Below, piece after piece: positions 27,703 through 37,102 of a stretch of DNA of 64,000 nt. Source of the DNA: Steroidobacter agaridevorans. Its GTDB lineage: Bacteria; Pseudomonadota; Gammaproteobacteria; Steroidobacterales; Steroidobacteraceae. The DNA lies in assembly GCF_009932555.1 (NCBI RefSeq), contig NZ_BLJO01000003.1:186001-250000 (forward strand). Direction: 5' to 3'. Positions within the stretch are counted from its first letter, which is position 1. The number at the start of each line of letters is the position of its first letter. The position numbers and the translations under genes were made by a program. Below the pieces are notes generated by a model that was given only the letters and a program-made list of their open reading frames with translations, did no database searches and was not told the origin of the DNA.

Positions 27703-28437
27703 ATGAGTATTCGTGTCGTCCTGGTCGATCCCAACCACCCCGGCAATATTGGCGCGGTGGCCCGCGCCATGAAAAACATGGGGCTGAGCGAGCTGCACTT
27801 GGTGCGGCCTAAGGCATTCCCTCATGCGGAGGCGACCGCGCGCGCGTCGGGCGCCGACGACGTGCTGGATGCGGCCCGGGTGCATGAGGAATTCGATGAC
27901 GCGATCGCCGACTGTGGCTTCGTGGTCGGCACCAGCGCCCGCAAGCGCTACATGAGCTTCGATCTGGTCGAGCCGCGCGAATGCGCGCAGCTGGTGGCCG
28001 AGGCGGGGCAGGTCGGCAATGTCGCGATCGTGTTCGGCTCGGAAAAGTATGGGCTGCTCAACGTGGAGCTGTCGCGCTGCCATCGGCTCGTGACCATTCC
28101 CACCGCCGGGGACTACGCATCGTTGAATCTCGGCATGGCGGTCCAGGTCATCGCATACGAGATCATGTTGGCGACGCGCGCCGGCGCACCCGCAATGCCG
28201 CCGCCCGAAGTTCCTTTCGCGACGGCACGCGAGATGGAGCTGTTGTACGAGCACTTCGAGCGCGTGCTGGAAGAGATCGATTTTCGCGACCGCACCGGCG
28301 GCGGGCACCTGATGGCGCGCATCCGTCGCTTGTTCAACCGTTCGCGGCTCGATCAGAATGAAATGAATATCCTTCGTGGCATTCTCACCGCCGTGCAATC
28401 GCGCCGGCGCACCGCTGGGAAAACCGCTTCCTCATGA
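27703..28437 (+). CDS. trmJ: tRNA (cytidine/uridine-2'-O-)-methyltransferase TrmJ-like
   Basis: 244-aa SPOUT-family RNA methyltransferase. TrmJ methylates the 2'-OH of nucleotide 32 in several tRNAs. SPOUT motifs are seen: RVVLVDPNHPGNIGAVARAM at the start, VAIVFGSEKYGL, and the knot segment CHRLVTIPTAGDYASLNLGMAVQVIAYE. The C-terminal ~70 residues match the TrmJ helical extension. Its stop overlaps the start of the cysteine desulfurase gene by 4 nt. The trmJ-isc linkage is common in gammaproteobacteria. Confidence 0.92.
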   Translation: MSIRVVLVDPNHPGNIGAVARAMKNMGLSELHLVRPKAFPHAEATARASGADDVLDAARVHEEFDDAIADCGFVVGTSARKRYMSFDLVEPRECAQLVAEAGQVGNVAIVFGSEKYGLLNVELSRCHRLVTIPTAGDYASLNLGMAVQVIAYEIMLATRAGAPAMPPPEVPFATAREMELLYEHFERVLEEIDFRDRTGGGHLMARIRRLFNRSRLDQNEMNILRGILTAVQSRRRTAGKTASS

Positions 28438-29603
28438 CCCCTTCAAAGACGATCTACCTCGATTACGCCGCCACCACGCCCGTCGACCCCCGCGTCGCCG
28501 AGCTGATGATCGAATGCCTGCGCCCCGACGGCGCGCACGGCAATCCTTCGTCGGGGCATACGTTCGGCACTCGTGCTCGCGCCATGATCGAGAAGGCGCG
28601 ACAGCAAGTGGCGGCAGCGATCGGTGCGCGCCCGGAGTGCATCATCTGGACGTCGGGCGCGACGGAGTCGGACAACCTGGCAATCCTCGGCGTCGCGCGG
28701 TTCCATGCGGATCGCGGTCGTCACGTTGTGACCGCACGCACCGAGCACAAAGCCGTGCTCGATGCGTTCAAGCAGCTCGAGAAGGAAGGGTTCGAGGTTA
28801 CCTGGCTCAAGCCCGGTCCCGACGGCATCGTGCGGTCCGAGCAGGTTCGTGAAGCGTTACGGCCGGACACGCAGCTGGTCTCGCTCATGCACGTCAACAA
28901 CGAGACGGGCGTGATTCAGGATGTGGCCGCGATTGGCGCGATCTGTCGCGAGCGAGGCGTCGCGTTCCATGTGGACGCCGCGCAGAGCGCGGGAAAACTG
29001 CCAATCAACGTCGAGGCGATGAATATCGATCTGTTGTCGCTCACCGCGCACAAGGCGTACGGCCCGAAGGGCATCGGCGTGCTCTACGTCCGTCGCCGGC
29101 CGCCGCTGGGATTGCGGCCGTTGTCGTATGGCGGTGGCCAGGAAACAGGATTGCGCTCGGGCACGTTGCCGACGCATCAAATCGTCGGCATGGGCCTGGC
29201 GTTCGAGATCGGCGAGCGCGAGCGCGAGGCCGATGTCGCGCGCATCTCGGTGCTTCGGGAGCGTCTGCTGAAGGGGCTGCTCGCCATCGGCGGCGTGGAG
29301 CTGAACGGCCACCCCACCGAGCGGGTCGCGGGCGTCCTCAACGTTTGTTTCCACAACATCGAAGGCGAGAGCCTGCGCTTCGGGCTGCGTGAGCTGGCGG
29401 TCTCGTCGGGCTCCGCCTGCGCATCGGGCTCGGATGAAGCGTCGTACGTGCTGCGAGCGTTGGGCAGGAGCGATCAATTGGCGCAAAGCTCGATCCGGTT
29501 CAGCTTGGGGCGCTTCACGACCGAGGACGACGTCGATCGCGCCATCGCCATCGTGAGCCGCGAGGTCGGGCGGTTGCGCGCCCTGGTTCCAAATGGAACC
29601 TGA
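28434..29603 (+). CDS. iscS: Cysteine desulfurase (IscS/NifS family)
   Basis: 389-aa PLP enzyme that takes sulfur from cysteine as an enzyme persulfide for Fe-S clusters and tRNA thiolation. Motifs: N-terminal IYLDYAATTPVDPRV, PLP Lys in LSLTAHKAYGPKGIG, and the active Cys loop SSGSACASGSDEASYVL, which is of the IscS type. It overlaps trmJ by 4 nt and the downstream IscU-like gene by 11 nt. No iscR lies upstream, so regulation differs from the enteric operon. Confidence 0.93.
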   Translation: MTPSKTIYLDYAATTPVDPRVAELMIECLRPDGAHGNPSSGHTFGTRARAMIEKARQQVAAAIGARPECIIWTSGATESDNLAILGVARFHADRGRHVVTARTEHKAVLDAFKQLEKEGFEVTWLKPGPDGIVRSEQVREALRPDTQLVSLMHVNNETGVIQDVAAIGAICRERGVAFHVDAAQSAGKLPINVEAMNIDLLSLTAHKAYGPKGIGVLYVRRRPPLGLRPLSYGGGQETGLRSGTLPTHQIVGMGLAFEIGEREREADVARISVLRERLLKGLLAIGGVELNGHPTERVAGVLNVCFHNIEGESLRFGLRELAVSSGSACASGSDEASYVLRALGRSDQLAQSSIRFSLGRFTTEDDVDRAIAIVSREVGRLRALVPNGT

Positions 29604-29973
29604 ATATTCTGCAACCGTCGTCGACCACTTCGAGCAGCCGCGCAACGGCGGGCACTTCGAAGCGGGCGAGGGCGTCATTCGAGGCACGGCCGGCAGCGTC
29701 GCGCAGGGCACGATGTTCGTTCTCAGTGCGCGCGTCGCCGACGAACGAATCGAAGCGGTGCGTTTCGAAGCGTACGGGTGTCCTCATTGCATCGCCGCCG
29801 GCTCCTGGCTGAGCGAGCGGCTGGTGGGGCTGAATCGCGAGCAGCTGCGCACCTGGCGCTGGCGCGATGCCGACCAGGCGCTGCGTTTTCCGCTGGAAAA
29901 ACGTGGCCGACTTCTCATTCTCGAAGACGCCGTGCGTGCCCTGAGTGAAGCCTGGGCCCGGCTTATTCCATAA
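29593..29973 (+). CDS. IscU/NifU-like scaffold protein missing canonical cysteines
   Basis: 126 aa with the IscU/NifU_N pattern: VVDHFEQPRNGG at the start, then VRFEAYGCPHCIAAGSWLSERL, then LLILEDAVRALSEAW. Canonical IscU has three cluster-ligating Cys. Here the first region reads GTAGSVAQGTM (no Cys), the middle site has Cys64 and Cys67, and the third (normally before the helix LAEDAI) reads EKRGRLLILEDAV (no Cys). The gene overlaps iscS by 11 nt and precedes an IscA gene, so it clearly belongs to the Fe-S set. I recall similar short divergent scaffolds in Xanthomonas/Legionella-type genomes; that is memory, not a search. Confidence 0.85.
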   Translation: MEPEYSATVVDHFEQPRNGGHFEAGEGVIRGTAGSVAQGTMFVLSARVADERIEAVRFEAYGCPHCIAAGSWLSERLVGLNREQLRTWRWRDADQALRFPLEKRGRLLILEDAVRALSEAWARLIP

Positions 29974-30061
29974 TCGGCATCGCTTGGAATGTGGGTCGGC
30001 CGAATTGGCATGACCCTCGCACTTGATTCAGCAGGCCGCCGCCATCACGCTTGTACACGCT

Positions 30062-30385
30062 ATGAGCATCTCACTGACTCCCGCCGCCGCCGATCGTGTC
30101 CAGTCTTTCCTCACACGCAGGGGCCATGGCCTTGGGCTGCGCCTGGCGGTCAAGAAGACCGGCTGTTCAGGCTTCGCCTACGTGGTGAACTATGCCGATG
30201 ACGTCGGCTCCAACGACGTGGTGTTCGAGGACCGCGGGGTCAAAGTCATTGTCGACCGCGACAGCCTCGACTACATCAACGGCACCGAGGTGGACTTCGT
30301 GAAGCAGGGCCTGAACGAGGCCTTCCGCTTCCGCAATCCGAAAGCGAAAGGTGAATGCGGCTGCGGCGAGAGCTTCAGCGTGTAA
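30062..30385 (+). CDS. iscA: A-type Fe-S carrier IscA/ErpA-like
   Basis: 107-aa HesB/IscA-family protein carrying Fe-S clusters or iron to target proteins. The three conserved Cys are present: [13 protein letters not shown] and the C-terminal [11 protein letters not shown] pair. The ATG at 30062 gives the family-like start [16 protein letters not shown]; a TTG at 30023 would add 13 residues. It lies 88 bp after the IscU-like gene. No hscB, hscA or ferredoxin gene follows, so this is a minimal assembly set. Confidence 0.93.
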   Translation: MSISLTPAAADRVQSFLTRRGHGLGLRLAVKKTGCSGFAYVVNYADDVGSNDVVFEDRGVKVIVDRDSLDYINGTEVDFVKQGLNEAFRFRNPKAKGECGCGESFSV

Positions 30386-30388
30386 GTC

Positions 30389-30407
30389 GTTAGGCGGACT
30401 GCCTAAC
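30389..30407 (+). terminator. Hairpin after iscA
   Basis: GTTAGGC-GGACT-GCCTAAC, a perfect 7-bp stem with 5-nt loop, starting 3 nt past the iscA stop. There is no long T-run, so a weak terminator or mRNA 3' hairpin is the best reading. It separates the Fe-S operon from ndk. Confidence 0.45.
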
Positions 30408-30547
30408 TCCGCGTCCCTATTCATTTTCTTGCTGCTCCCGGCCATGCCGGGTAGACTGCGCGCGCGCAATTGCCGCCGCCCGGCGACACCAGCCTTGGTC
30501 AGGTTCGGCAAACTCTTTCCAATTCATTGAATTAACGGGACGATTCC

Positions 30548-30979
30548 ATGGCGGTCGAACGCACTTTTTCCATTGTCAAACCCGACGGCGTGCAAAAGAA
30601 CGTGATCGGTGAGGTGTACCGCCGCTTCGAGCAGGCCGGCCTCAAGATCATTGCCGCCAAGATGGTTCAGCTCACCCAGGCGCAGGCCGAGGGTTTCTAC
30701 GCGGTCCACAAAGAACGTCCGTTCTTCAAGGACCTGGTCAAGTTCATGATTTCCGGCCCGGTGATGCTCCAGGTGCTGGAAGGCGAAAACGCGGTGGCCA
30801 AGAACCGCGAGCTGATGGGCGCCACCGATCCGAAGAAGGCCGATAAGGGCACGATCCGCGCCGACCTGGCCAACAGCATCGACGAGAACACGGTGCACGG
30901 CTCGGACAGCCTCGACAACGCGAAAATCGAGATCGCATACTTCTTCTCGAACACCGAAATCTGCCCGCGTACGCGTTGA
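30548..30979 (+). CDS. ndk: Nucleoside diphosphate kinase
   Basis: 143-aa NDK, which equalises NTP pools by phosphate transfer through a His. The catalytic motif [20 protein letters not shown] contains the phospho-His, and the N-terminus [15 protein letters not shown] is invariant in the family. The ATG has GGGA upstream. First gene of the ndk-rlmN-pilW-rodZ-hisS-yfgM-bamB-der block. Confidence 0.98.
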   Translation: MAVERTFSIVKPDGVQKNVIGEVYRRFEQAGLKIIAAKMVQLTQAQAEGFYAVHKERPFFKDLVKFMISGPVMLQVLEGENAVAKNRELMGATDPKKADKGTIRADLANSIDENTVHGSDSLDNAKIEIAYFFSNTEICPRTR

Positions 30980-30999
30980 TCGCGACTGCAGGCACTCTC

Positions 31000-32118
31000 A
31001 TGAACGCGACGACCGCCAAAACCAACCTGCTGGGTCTGACACGGGCCGAGTTGGAGGCGTTCGTCGCGAACATGGGCGAGAAGCCGTTTCGCGCCCGGCA
31101 ATTGATGAAGTGGCTGTACAAGCGCCACGTTGCCGATTTCGACCAGATGACGGATCTGGCCAAGAGCTTCCGCGCGAAGCTCGTCGAAGTCGCCGAAGTC
31201 GCGGTGCCCGAAATCACGATGACTCAAGTGTCTGCCGACGGCACACGCAAGTGGCTGCTGGCGATGAACACGAGTGAAGGCGTGAAGCAGGGCATCGAGA
31301 TGGTGTTCATCCCCGAGCCCGGCCGCGGCACGCTGTGCATCTCGAGCCAGGTCGGCTGTGCGATGGACTGCACCTTCTGCTCGACCGCGCAGCAGGGCTT
31401 CAATCGCAATCTCAATGCCGCCGAGATCGTCGGCCAGGTGTGGCTTGCGAACAAGGAGCTCGGCTATCAGCACGGCGGCGATCGCGTCGTCACCAACATC
31501 GTGTTCATGGGCATGGGCGAGCCGCTGGCGAACTATCGCAACGTCGTGCCAGCCACTGAAATTCTCATGGACGATCTGGGCTTCGACATTTCGCGCCGTC
31601 GCGTCACGGTGAGCACCTCAGGTCTCGTGCCGCAGATGTTGAAGCTCGCTGAAGAAACCAACTGCGCGCTCGCGGTGTCGTTGCATGCGCCGAACGACAC
31701 GTTGCGCGACGAGCTCGTGCCGATCAATCGCAAGCACAAGATCGCCGAGCTGCTGGATGCGTGCTGGGTGTACGTCAACAAACAGAACGCCCGCAGCATT
31801 ACTTTCGAATACGTCATGCTCGACGGCGTGAACGATCACCCTGAGCACGCGTACGAGCTGGTGGCCCTGCTCAAGGGTCGGCCGGCCAAGCTCAATCTGA
31901 TCCCGTTCAATCCGTTTCCGGGCACGCGTTACAAACGTTCCAGTGCCGCCGCCATCGAGCGCTTCCGTGACATTCTGAATGCGAACGGAGTGATCGCAAC
32001 GACGCGTCGGACGCGCGGCGATGACATCGATGCCGCCTGCGGCCAGCTGGTGGGACGCGTGCACGACCGTACGACAGTTCGTCTGGGTTCGAAGCTGATC
32101 TCAGTGGCGGTGCAGTAA
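31000..32118 (+). CDS. rlmN: Dual-specificity 23S rRNA/tRNA adenine-C2 methyltransferase RlmN
   Basis: 372-aa radical SAM enzyme that methylates C2 of A2503 in 23S rRNA and A37 in certain tRNAs. The cluster-binding CxxxCxxC is visible as [19 protein letters not shown], preceded by [13 protein letters not shown]. The N-terminal helical domain has [13 protein letters not shown] and the second catalytic Cys region is near the C-terminus ([10 protein letters not shown]). I chose the ATG at 31000; a TTG at 30976 overlapping ndk is possible. Its stop shares a base with the pilW start. Confidence 0.97.
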   Translation: MNATTAKTNLLGLTRAELEAFVANMGEKPFRARQLMKWLYKRHVADFDQMTDLAKSFRAKLVEVAEVAVPEITMTQVSADGTRKWLLAMNTSEGVKQGIEMVFIPEPGRGTLCISSQVGCAMDCTFCSTAQQGFNRNLNAAEIVGQVWLANKELGYQHGGDRVVTNIVFMGMGEPLANYRNVVPATEILMDDLGFDISRRRVTVSTSGLVPQMLKLAEETNCALAVSLHAPNDTLRDELVPINRKHKIAELLDACWVYVNKQNARSITFEYVMLDGVNDHPEHAYELVALLKGRPAKLNLIPFNPFPGTRYKRSSAAAIERFRDILNANGVIATTRRTRGDDIDAACGQLVGRVHDRTTVRLGSKLISVAVQ

Positions 32119-32882
32119 TGAGAAGTACGGCGGTGGCTTTCCTGGTGCTATCGGCCGCGCTCGCCGGTTGCGTGAGCACTGGTAGCACGCAGTTGGGCTC
32201 CCCGGACAACGAGCGTGCCGCCGAAATCAATCTGCAGATCGGCACCGATTATCTGCGCAAGAACAACCTGAACCAGGCCAAGGAAAAGATCGACAAGGCG
32301 GTCGAGCAGAATCCGCGCAACTCCCAGGCGCAGATCACCGCCGGCATGCTGTACGAACGCCTTGGCGAAAGCGACAAAGCCGAATCGCACTTCGCGAAGG
32401 GCCTGGCGCTCGATCCGAAGAATCCGGAAGTGCAGAACAACTACGGGGCGTTTCTGTGCCAGAGGGGCAAACACTCGCGCGGCGAAAAGCTGATGATCGA
32501 GGCCGCGACCAATCCGTTGTATCGCACGCCCGAAGTTGCGTATCTGAACGCGGCCAACTGCGCCCGCAATGGCGGCGACCTGAAGGGCGCCGAGACCAAT
32601 CTGCGCAAGGCGCTGGCCGTGCGGCCGAAGTTCGGCGAAGCGCTGTTCCAGATGGCCGACCTGCAATACAAGCAAACCGATTATTTGTCCGCGCGTGGCT
32701 TTCTCGAGCGCTACATTGAAGTTGGCCGCACCAGCCCGGCGTCGCTGTGGTTGGGCGTGCGCATCGAGCGCGGCCTCGGCAACGTGGCCGCAGCCAAGAA
32801 TTATGCGGAGCGTTTGAAGCTGGAATACCCGAGGGCCGCTCAGACCAAGGAGTTGATCGAGTCCGAGCGGAATCCTGGATGA
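32118..32882 (+). CDS. pilW: Type IV pilus biogenesis/stability lipoprotein PilW (PilF)
   Basis: 254-aa outer-membrane pilotin-type lipoprotein with TPR repeats, required in relatives for PilQ secretin assembly and pilus stability. The signal peptide ends in the lipobox LAGC (Cys ~17). About six TPR units follow (AAEINLQIGTDYLRKNNLNQ; AGMLYERLGESDKAESHFAK; LNAANCARNGGDLKGAETNL). The position between rlmN and rodZ is the conserved one. The ATG overlaps the rlmN stop and its TGA overlaps the next ATG by 3 nt. Confidence 0.93.
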   Translation: MRSTAVAFLVLSAALAGCVSTGSTQLGSPDNERAAEINLQIGTDYLRKNNLNQAKEKIDKAVEQNPRNSQAQITAGMLYERLGESDKAESHFAKGLALDPKNPEVQNNYGAFLCQRGKHSRGEKLMIEAATNPLYRTPEVAYLNAANCARNGGDLKGAETNLRKALAVRPKFGEALFQMADLQYKQTDYLSARGFLERYIEVGRTSPASLWLGVRIERGLGNVAAAKNYAERLKLEYPRAAQTKELIESERNPG

Positions 32883-33805
32883 ATGCAGCTGGCAACAGCA
32901 ACGAGAGCTCGGCGGTAGAGACCGCACAGGCCAGCTCCGCGGAGCCGGCCCTCCCGTCGCTGACGCCCGGCGAATTGTTGCGCAAGGAGCGCGAGCGGCG
33001 CTCGCTTACTCAGCTGCACATTGCCGAAGAGCTGCACCTGGATGCGCGCGTCGTGGCGGCCATCGAGGACAATCGTTTCGAACAAATGGGTCCAGCGGTG
33101 TATGCGCGCGGACATTTGCGACAGTACGCCGCGCTGTTGGGATTGTCGCCGCAGCTCATCATCGAGCGTTACGAGGCGCTGACCGGCGTACAGGAAATCC
33201 CCGCGCCGATTCCGGCGTCGGTGGCCAGTGCGCCGATCGATATGGAACGTCGCTCGCTCGCCGGGCCGTTGTGGTCGGGCGTGGGGTTGATCGCGCTGAG
33301 CTTGGGCTGGTGGCTGTGGTCGACGGTGTCCACGCCGGGCGATCCGATGCAGACGTCGATTCCGGATGAAGCGGTGACCGAGGCGGGTTCGTTGCCATCG
33401 ACGTTGCCGCCGGAGCCTGCGGACTCAACGGAGCCTGCGGTTCAGCCACCGCCGCCCGTATCGAACGTGGTGCCCGCGACCGCGACGACAGCGTCGCCAA
33501 CAGCGGCGCTACAAGTCCGGTTGCGGCTGCAGTTCAACGACGCGTCATGGACCGAGATCTACGACGCGACCGGCAAACGTTTGATGTTCGGGCTGGGTGA
33601 GAGCGGCAAGGTGAGCGCGCTGACAGGCGTGCCGCCGATACGAGTCACGCTCGGCAAAGCGTCCGCAGTCACCGTCCAGGTGAACGATAGTCCGGTGGTG
33701 GTGCCACGCAGGGCAGGGCGGGATGCGGCCAAATTCGTGGTCACCGCGAATGGCACCGTGGAAATGATGAGCGCGCAGGCGAGTGGTGAGGTTCCGGTCG
33801 AGTGA
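32879..33805 (+). CDS. rodZ: RodZ-like cytoskeletal/HTH membrane protein
   Basis: 308 aa with RodZ architecture. There is a cytoplasmic Xre-type helix-turn-helix (ELLRKERERRSLTQLHIAEE ... VYARGHLRQYAALLGL, residues ~40-110), one membrane helix (SGVGLIALSLGWWLWSTV) and a Pro/Thr-rich linker. A periplasmic DUF4115 beta domain follows (LRLQFNDASWTEIYDATGKR ...). RodZ ties MreB to the cell-wall elongation machinery. The ATG overlaps the pilW stop. ispG, which normally follows, is absent and hisS follows directly with a 4-nt overlap. Confidence 0.9.
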   Translation: MNAAGNSNESSAVETAQASSAEPALPSLTPGELLRKERERRSLTQLHIAEELHLDARVVAAIEDNRFEQMGPAVYARGHLRQYAALLGLSPQLIIERYEALTGVQEIPAPIPASVASAPIDMERRSLAGPLWSGVGLIALSLGWWLWSTVSTPGDPMQTSIPDEAVTEAGSLPSTLPPEPADSTEPAVQPPPPVSNVVPATATTASPTAALQVRLRLQFNDASWTEIYDATGKRLMFGLGESGKVSALTGVPPIRVTLGKASAVTVQVNDSPVVVPRRAGRDAAKFVVTANGTVEMMSAQASGEVPVE

Positions 33806-35082
33806 GTCAGCAGCAGATCCAGCCGCCCAAAGGCATGAACGACATCCTGCCCGCCGAAACGGCGGCCTGGCAGCGCCTGGAGACTTTGGCGCGCGATATT
33901 TTCGCGTCCTACGCGTATCAGGAAATCCGTTTGCCGCTGGTCGAGCACACCGGGTTGTTCAAGCGCTCCATCGGCGAGTTCACCGACGTCGTGTCGAAGG
34001 AAATGTATACCTTCGACGATCCCAGTGGCGACTCGCTGACGCTGCGCCCCGAGGCGACCGCCGGCATCGTGCGCGCCATGATCAGCAACGGTCTGCTGCA
34101 CAATCAAACGCAACGCGTGTGGACCGCCGGCCCGATGTTTCGTCACGAGAACACGCAGCGTGGCCGCTTCCGGCAGTTCAATCAGCTCGATGTCGAGGCC
34201 TTCGGTTATCCGGGCCCGGACATCGATGCGGAAGTGATATTGCTCAGCTCGCGCCTGCTGACCCAGGCGGGCGTGAAGCGTCTGGAGCTGAACCTGAACT
34301 CGCTCGGCACGCCGGCTTCGCGCCGCGTATATCGCGAGAAGCTGGTGGAATATTTCACGGCTCACAAGTCGAAGCTGGATGCCGACAGCCTGAAGCGTCT
34401 GGATGGCAACCCGTTGCGCATTCTCGATAGCAAGAATCCGGAGCTGCAGGACATCATCAGGAACGCGCCGATCCTCACCGAGCATCTGGATGAGGAATCG
34501 CGCACGCACTTCGGCGGGCTGTGCCGTCACCTCGATGCGCTGGGAGTGAAGTACGTTTTGAATCCACGGCTGGTCCGCGGTCTCGACTACTACACCCACA
34601 CGGTATTCGAGTGGGTGACGACCGAGCTCGGCTCGCAAGGGGCGGTGTGTTCAGGCGGCCGCTACGATGGCCTGGTGGAGCAATTGGGCGGCAAGCCCAC
34701 GCCCGCGATCGGCTGGGCGGCGGGCCAGGAACGCATCGTGGACCTGGTCCGCGTGCAGAACGGCGAAGTGCCGGCCCCGGCCCCGGACGTGTATTTCGTG
34801 ATCGCCGGCCAGCGCGCCGAGGCCGAGGGGCTGCGAATTGCCGAAACTCTGCGCGACCAAATTCCCGGTTTGCGCATCGAGATGAACTGTGGCGGTGGCA
34901 GTTTCAAGTCGCAGCTCAAGCGCTCCGACAAGAGCGGCGCGGCCTGGGCACTGATTCTCGGCGACTCGGAAACTGAAAAGCGCGTCGCTGGTCTGAAGTC
35001 CCTGCGGGTAGAGGCGCCGCAGGTGGAAGTCGCCTGGGAGCGACTGGTCGACGAGCTGGGCGCGCGCCTGGCACAACGTTGA
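33802..35082 (+). CDS. hisS: Histidine-tRNA ligase
   Basis: 426-aa class II aminoacyl-tRNA synthetase with a GTG start overlapping the rodZ stop (GTGA). Motif 1 lies around QEIRLPLVEHTGLFKRSIGE. Motif 2 is TLRPEATAGIVRAMI ... GPMFRHENTQRGRFRQFNQLD, and the HisRS-specific LVRGLDYYTHTVFEW and GGRYDGLVEQLGG are present. The C-terminal anticodon-binding domain is complete. Standard member of the der-bamB-hisS block. Confidence 0.98.
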   Translation: MSQQQIQPPKGMNDILPAETAAWQRLETLARDIFASYAYQEIRLPLVEHTGLFKRSIGEFTDVVSKEMYTFDDPSGDSLTLRPEATAGIVRAMISNGLLHNQTQRVWTAGPMFRHENTQRGRFRQFNQLDVEAFGYPGPDIDAEVILLSSRLLTQAGVKRLELNLNSLGTPASRRVYREKLVEYFTAHKSKLDADSLKRLDGNPLRILDSKNPELQDIIRNAPILTEHLDEESRTHFGGLCRHLDALGVKYVLNPRLVRGLDYYTHTVFEWVTTELGSQGAVCSGGRYDGLVEQLGGKPTPAIGWAAGQERIVDLVRVQNGEVPAPAPDVYFVIAGQRAEAEGLRIAETLRDQIPGLRIEMNCGGGSFKSQLKRSDKSGAAWALILGDSETEKRVAGLKSLRVEAPQVEVAWERLVDELGARLAQR

Positions 35083-35131
35083 CCTGAAGGCTGAAGTCTC
35101 CAACCCTTACTACAATTCAAGACGGCAAGTC

Positions 35132-35833
35132 ATGGTCGAAGAATATCTGACCGATCGCGATCAGGAAGAAGCGCTCCGCAACTGGTGGCGGGAGAACTGG
35201 ACCTGGATTCTCGGCGGCATCGTGCTGGGCCTGGTGCTGCTGGGCGGCTGGCAGTACTGGAAGGTTCACACCGCGAATCAGGCCGCCGCGGCTGCCAAGG
35301 TGTACGAAGACTTTCGTGGCGCGCTGGACAAGAAGGACGTGGAGGCGGCGAATCGCGCGTTGAGCTCGCTCGCGGCCGATCACGCGAAGTCCCCGTATAC
35401 GCAGCAGGCCCGCTTGTTGCTGGCGCGGAAGCACGTCGAGGACGGCAGGTTCGATGAAGCTCTGCCGCTGCTGCGGTCGGTGGCCGATGAATCCGCCGAC
35501 GCGGAGCTCGCGTGGGTGGCGCGCTTGCGGGTGGCTCGTGTGCTCATTCAGCAAGGCAAACATGACGAGGCGCTGAGTCTGTTGGATCCGGAGAAAGCCG
35601 GTGCGTTCGCTGCGCAGGTTCGTGAGATCCGTGGCGATGCTCAGGTTGCGAAAGGCAATGTCGAAGGGGCGCGCGCCGAGTATGCAGCTGCGCTCGCGGC
35701 TAACATCGATCCGCGCGCCGATCGTGCGATCGACCGTACTTTGCTCGAAATGAAACTGCAGGACGTGGGCGGCGATAAGAAAGCCGCCGCGCCCGAGACC
35801 AAGCCGGCGGCGCCGGCCGAGGGTCAGCCATGA
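35132..35833 (+). CDS. YfgM-like tetratricopeptide membrane protein
   Basis: 233-aa ancillary SecYEG/PpiD partner of the YfgM family. It has a short acidic cytoplasmic N-terminus (EEYLTDRDQEEALRNWWREN), one membrane helix (WILGGIVLGLVLLGGWQYW) and a periplasmic TPR-like helical domain, ending in an Ala/Pro-rich tail. The position between hisS and bamB is diagnostic. Its TGA overlaps the bamB ATG by 4 nt. Confidence 0.92.
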   Translation: MVEEYLTDRDQEEALRNWWRENWTWILGGIVLGLVLLGGWQYWKVHTANQAAAAAKVYEDFRGALDKKDVEAANRALSSLAADHAKSPYTQQARLLLARKHVEDGRFDEALPLLRSVADESADAELAWVARLRVARVLIQQGKHDEALSLLDPEKAGAFAAQVREIRGDAQVAKGNVEGARAEYAAALAANIDPRADRAIDRTLLEMKLQDVGGDKKAAAPETKPAAPAEGQP

Positions 35834-37035
35834 TCGACAAGAAGACTTCCTTGAATCGTCTATATCGTGGCGCGCGCATCGCCGCCGCCGCGACGGCCTT
35901 GCTCGTGATGCTCGGCTGCGACAATGACAAGGAGGTCGATCCGCCCGCGGAGCTGACCGAGATCAAGGCGACGCGCGACGTGCATCGCGTCTGGACGGCG
36001 GGGCTCGGGGGCGATTCGGAGCGGATGCGCCTGGCGCTGCGGCCCATCGTCGTCGACGGTGTCGTGTATGCCGCTTCTCACGATGGCGAAGTGATCGCCA
36101 TGGCGGCCGCGAATGGCAAGCGCAACTGGATCGCGAAGACCAAGCTGGCGCTGTCGGCGGGGCCTGAAGTCGCCAATGGTCTGGTCGTGCTGGGCTCGAG
36201 CGACGGCGACATCATCGCGCTCGACGCCAGCAATGGCGCGCAACGCTGGCGCAAAGCCATCGCGAGCGAAATCCTCGCTCAGCCGCTGATCGTGAATGAC
36301 GTGGTCGTGATCCGCACCGTCGACGGTCACGTCGAAGGTCTGTCGGCGACCGACGGCGCGACCAAGTGGGCCGTCGATGAGCAGGTGCCGAGGCTGACGT
36401 TGCGTGGTACGGCGCCGCCGGTGCTGGCAGGCGATCGCATCATCGCCGGTTTCGACAATGGCAAGGTGCTGGCCATCGATCCGCGCAACGGCGAAGTGAT
36501 GTGGGACACGATCGTGAACTCGCCTCGCGGCCGTACCGAATTGGAACGCCTCTCCGACATCGATTCGCCGGCGCGCATCGCGGGCGACGATATTTTCGTC
36601 GTCGGCTTCCAGGGCCGCGTCGCCATGCTGGCGCGTGACTCCGGCCAGATCTGGTGGGCGCGCGATGCTTCGAGCTATCGCGGCTTCACGATGGACGAGC
36701 AGAACTTGTATCTCACCAACGCGGACAGCGTGGTGATCGCCATGCGTCGCAGTGACGGCGCCGTGCAGTGGGAGCAGGACACGATGAAGCGTCGTGGCTT
36801 GACCTCGCCGGCCATCGATGGCGATGCGCTGGTCGTCGGCGACTTCGAGGGATATCTGCACTGGCTCGACAAGGCGACGGGCGCCATCGTCGCGCGTCAG
36901 AAGACGGACGGCGAGCGCATCACCAACGCCGCGATCAGCGACAACGAGCGCGTGTTCGTGCAGACCGACTCGGGCAAGCTGCTCGCGTTCCAAAGCAAAG
37001 CCCGCGAAGTCAAAACAGCTGACAGCGGCCAGTAA
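35830..37035 (+). CDS. bamB: Outer membrane protein assembly factor BamB
   Basis: 401-aa lipoprotein component of the BAM complex. The signal peptide ends at the lipobox VMLGC. The remainder is an eight-bladed beta-propeller with repeating PQQ-like Trp motifs ([64 protein letters not shown]). Located between yfgM and der as in other gammaproteobacteria. Confidence 0.96.
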   Translation: MIDKKTSLNRLYRGARIAAAATALLVMLGCDNDKEVDPPAELTEIKATRDVHRVWTAGLGGDSERMRLALRPIVVDGVVYAASHDGEVIAMAAANGKRNWIAKTKLALSAGPEVANGLVVLGSSDGDIIALDASNGAQRWRKAIASEILAQPLIVNDVVVIRTVDGHVEGLSATDGATKWAVDEQVPRLTLRGTAPPVLAGDRIIAGFDNGKVLAIDPRNGEVMWDTIVNSPRGRTELERLSDIDSPARIAGDDIFVVGFQGRVAMLARDSGQIWWARDASSYRGFTMDEQNLYLTNADSVVIAMRRSDGAVQWEQDTMKRRGLTSPAIDGDALVVGDFEGYLHWLDKATGAIVARQKTDGERITNAAISDNERVFVQTDSGKLLAFQSKAREVKTADSGQ

Positions 37036-37102
37036 TCTCTTCATCGAGACCGGGCCGCTGCTCAGGCAGCACGCACTCATCCGTTATTTCCAGTTATCCA
37101 TC

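Noticed and set aside
36818-37102. 95-codon N-terminal extension of der
   Set aside because: It overlaps bamB in another frame; Der proteins begin at [16 protein letters not shown], so the start at 37103 is used.
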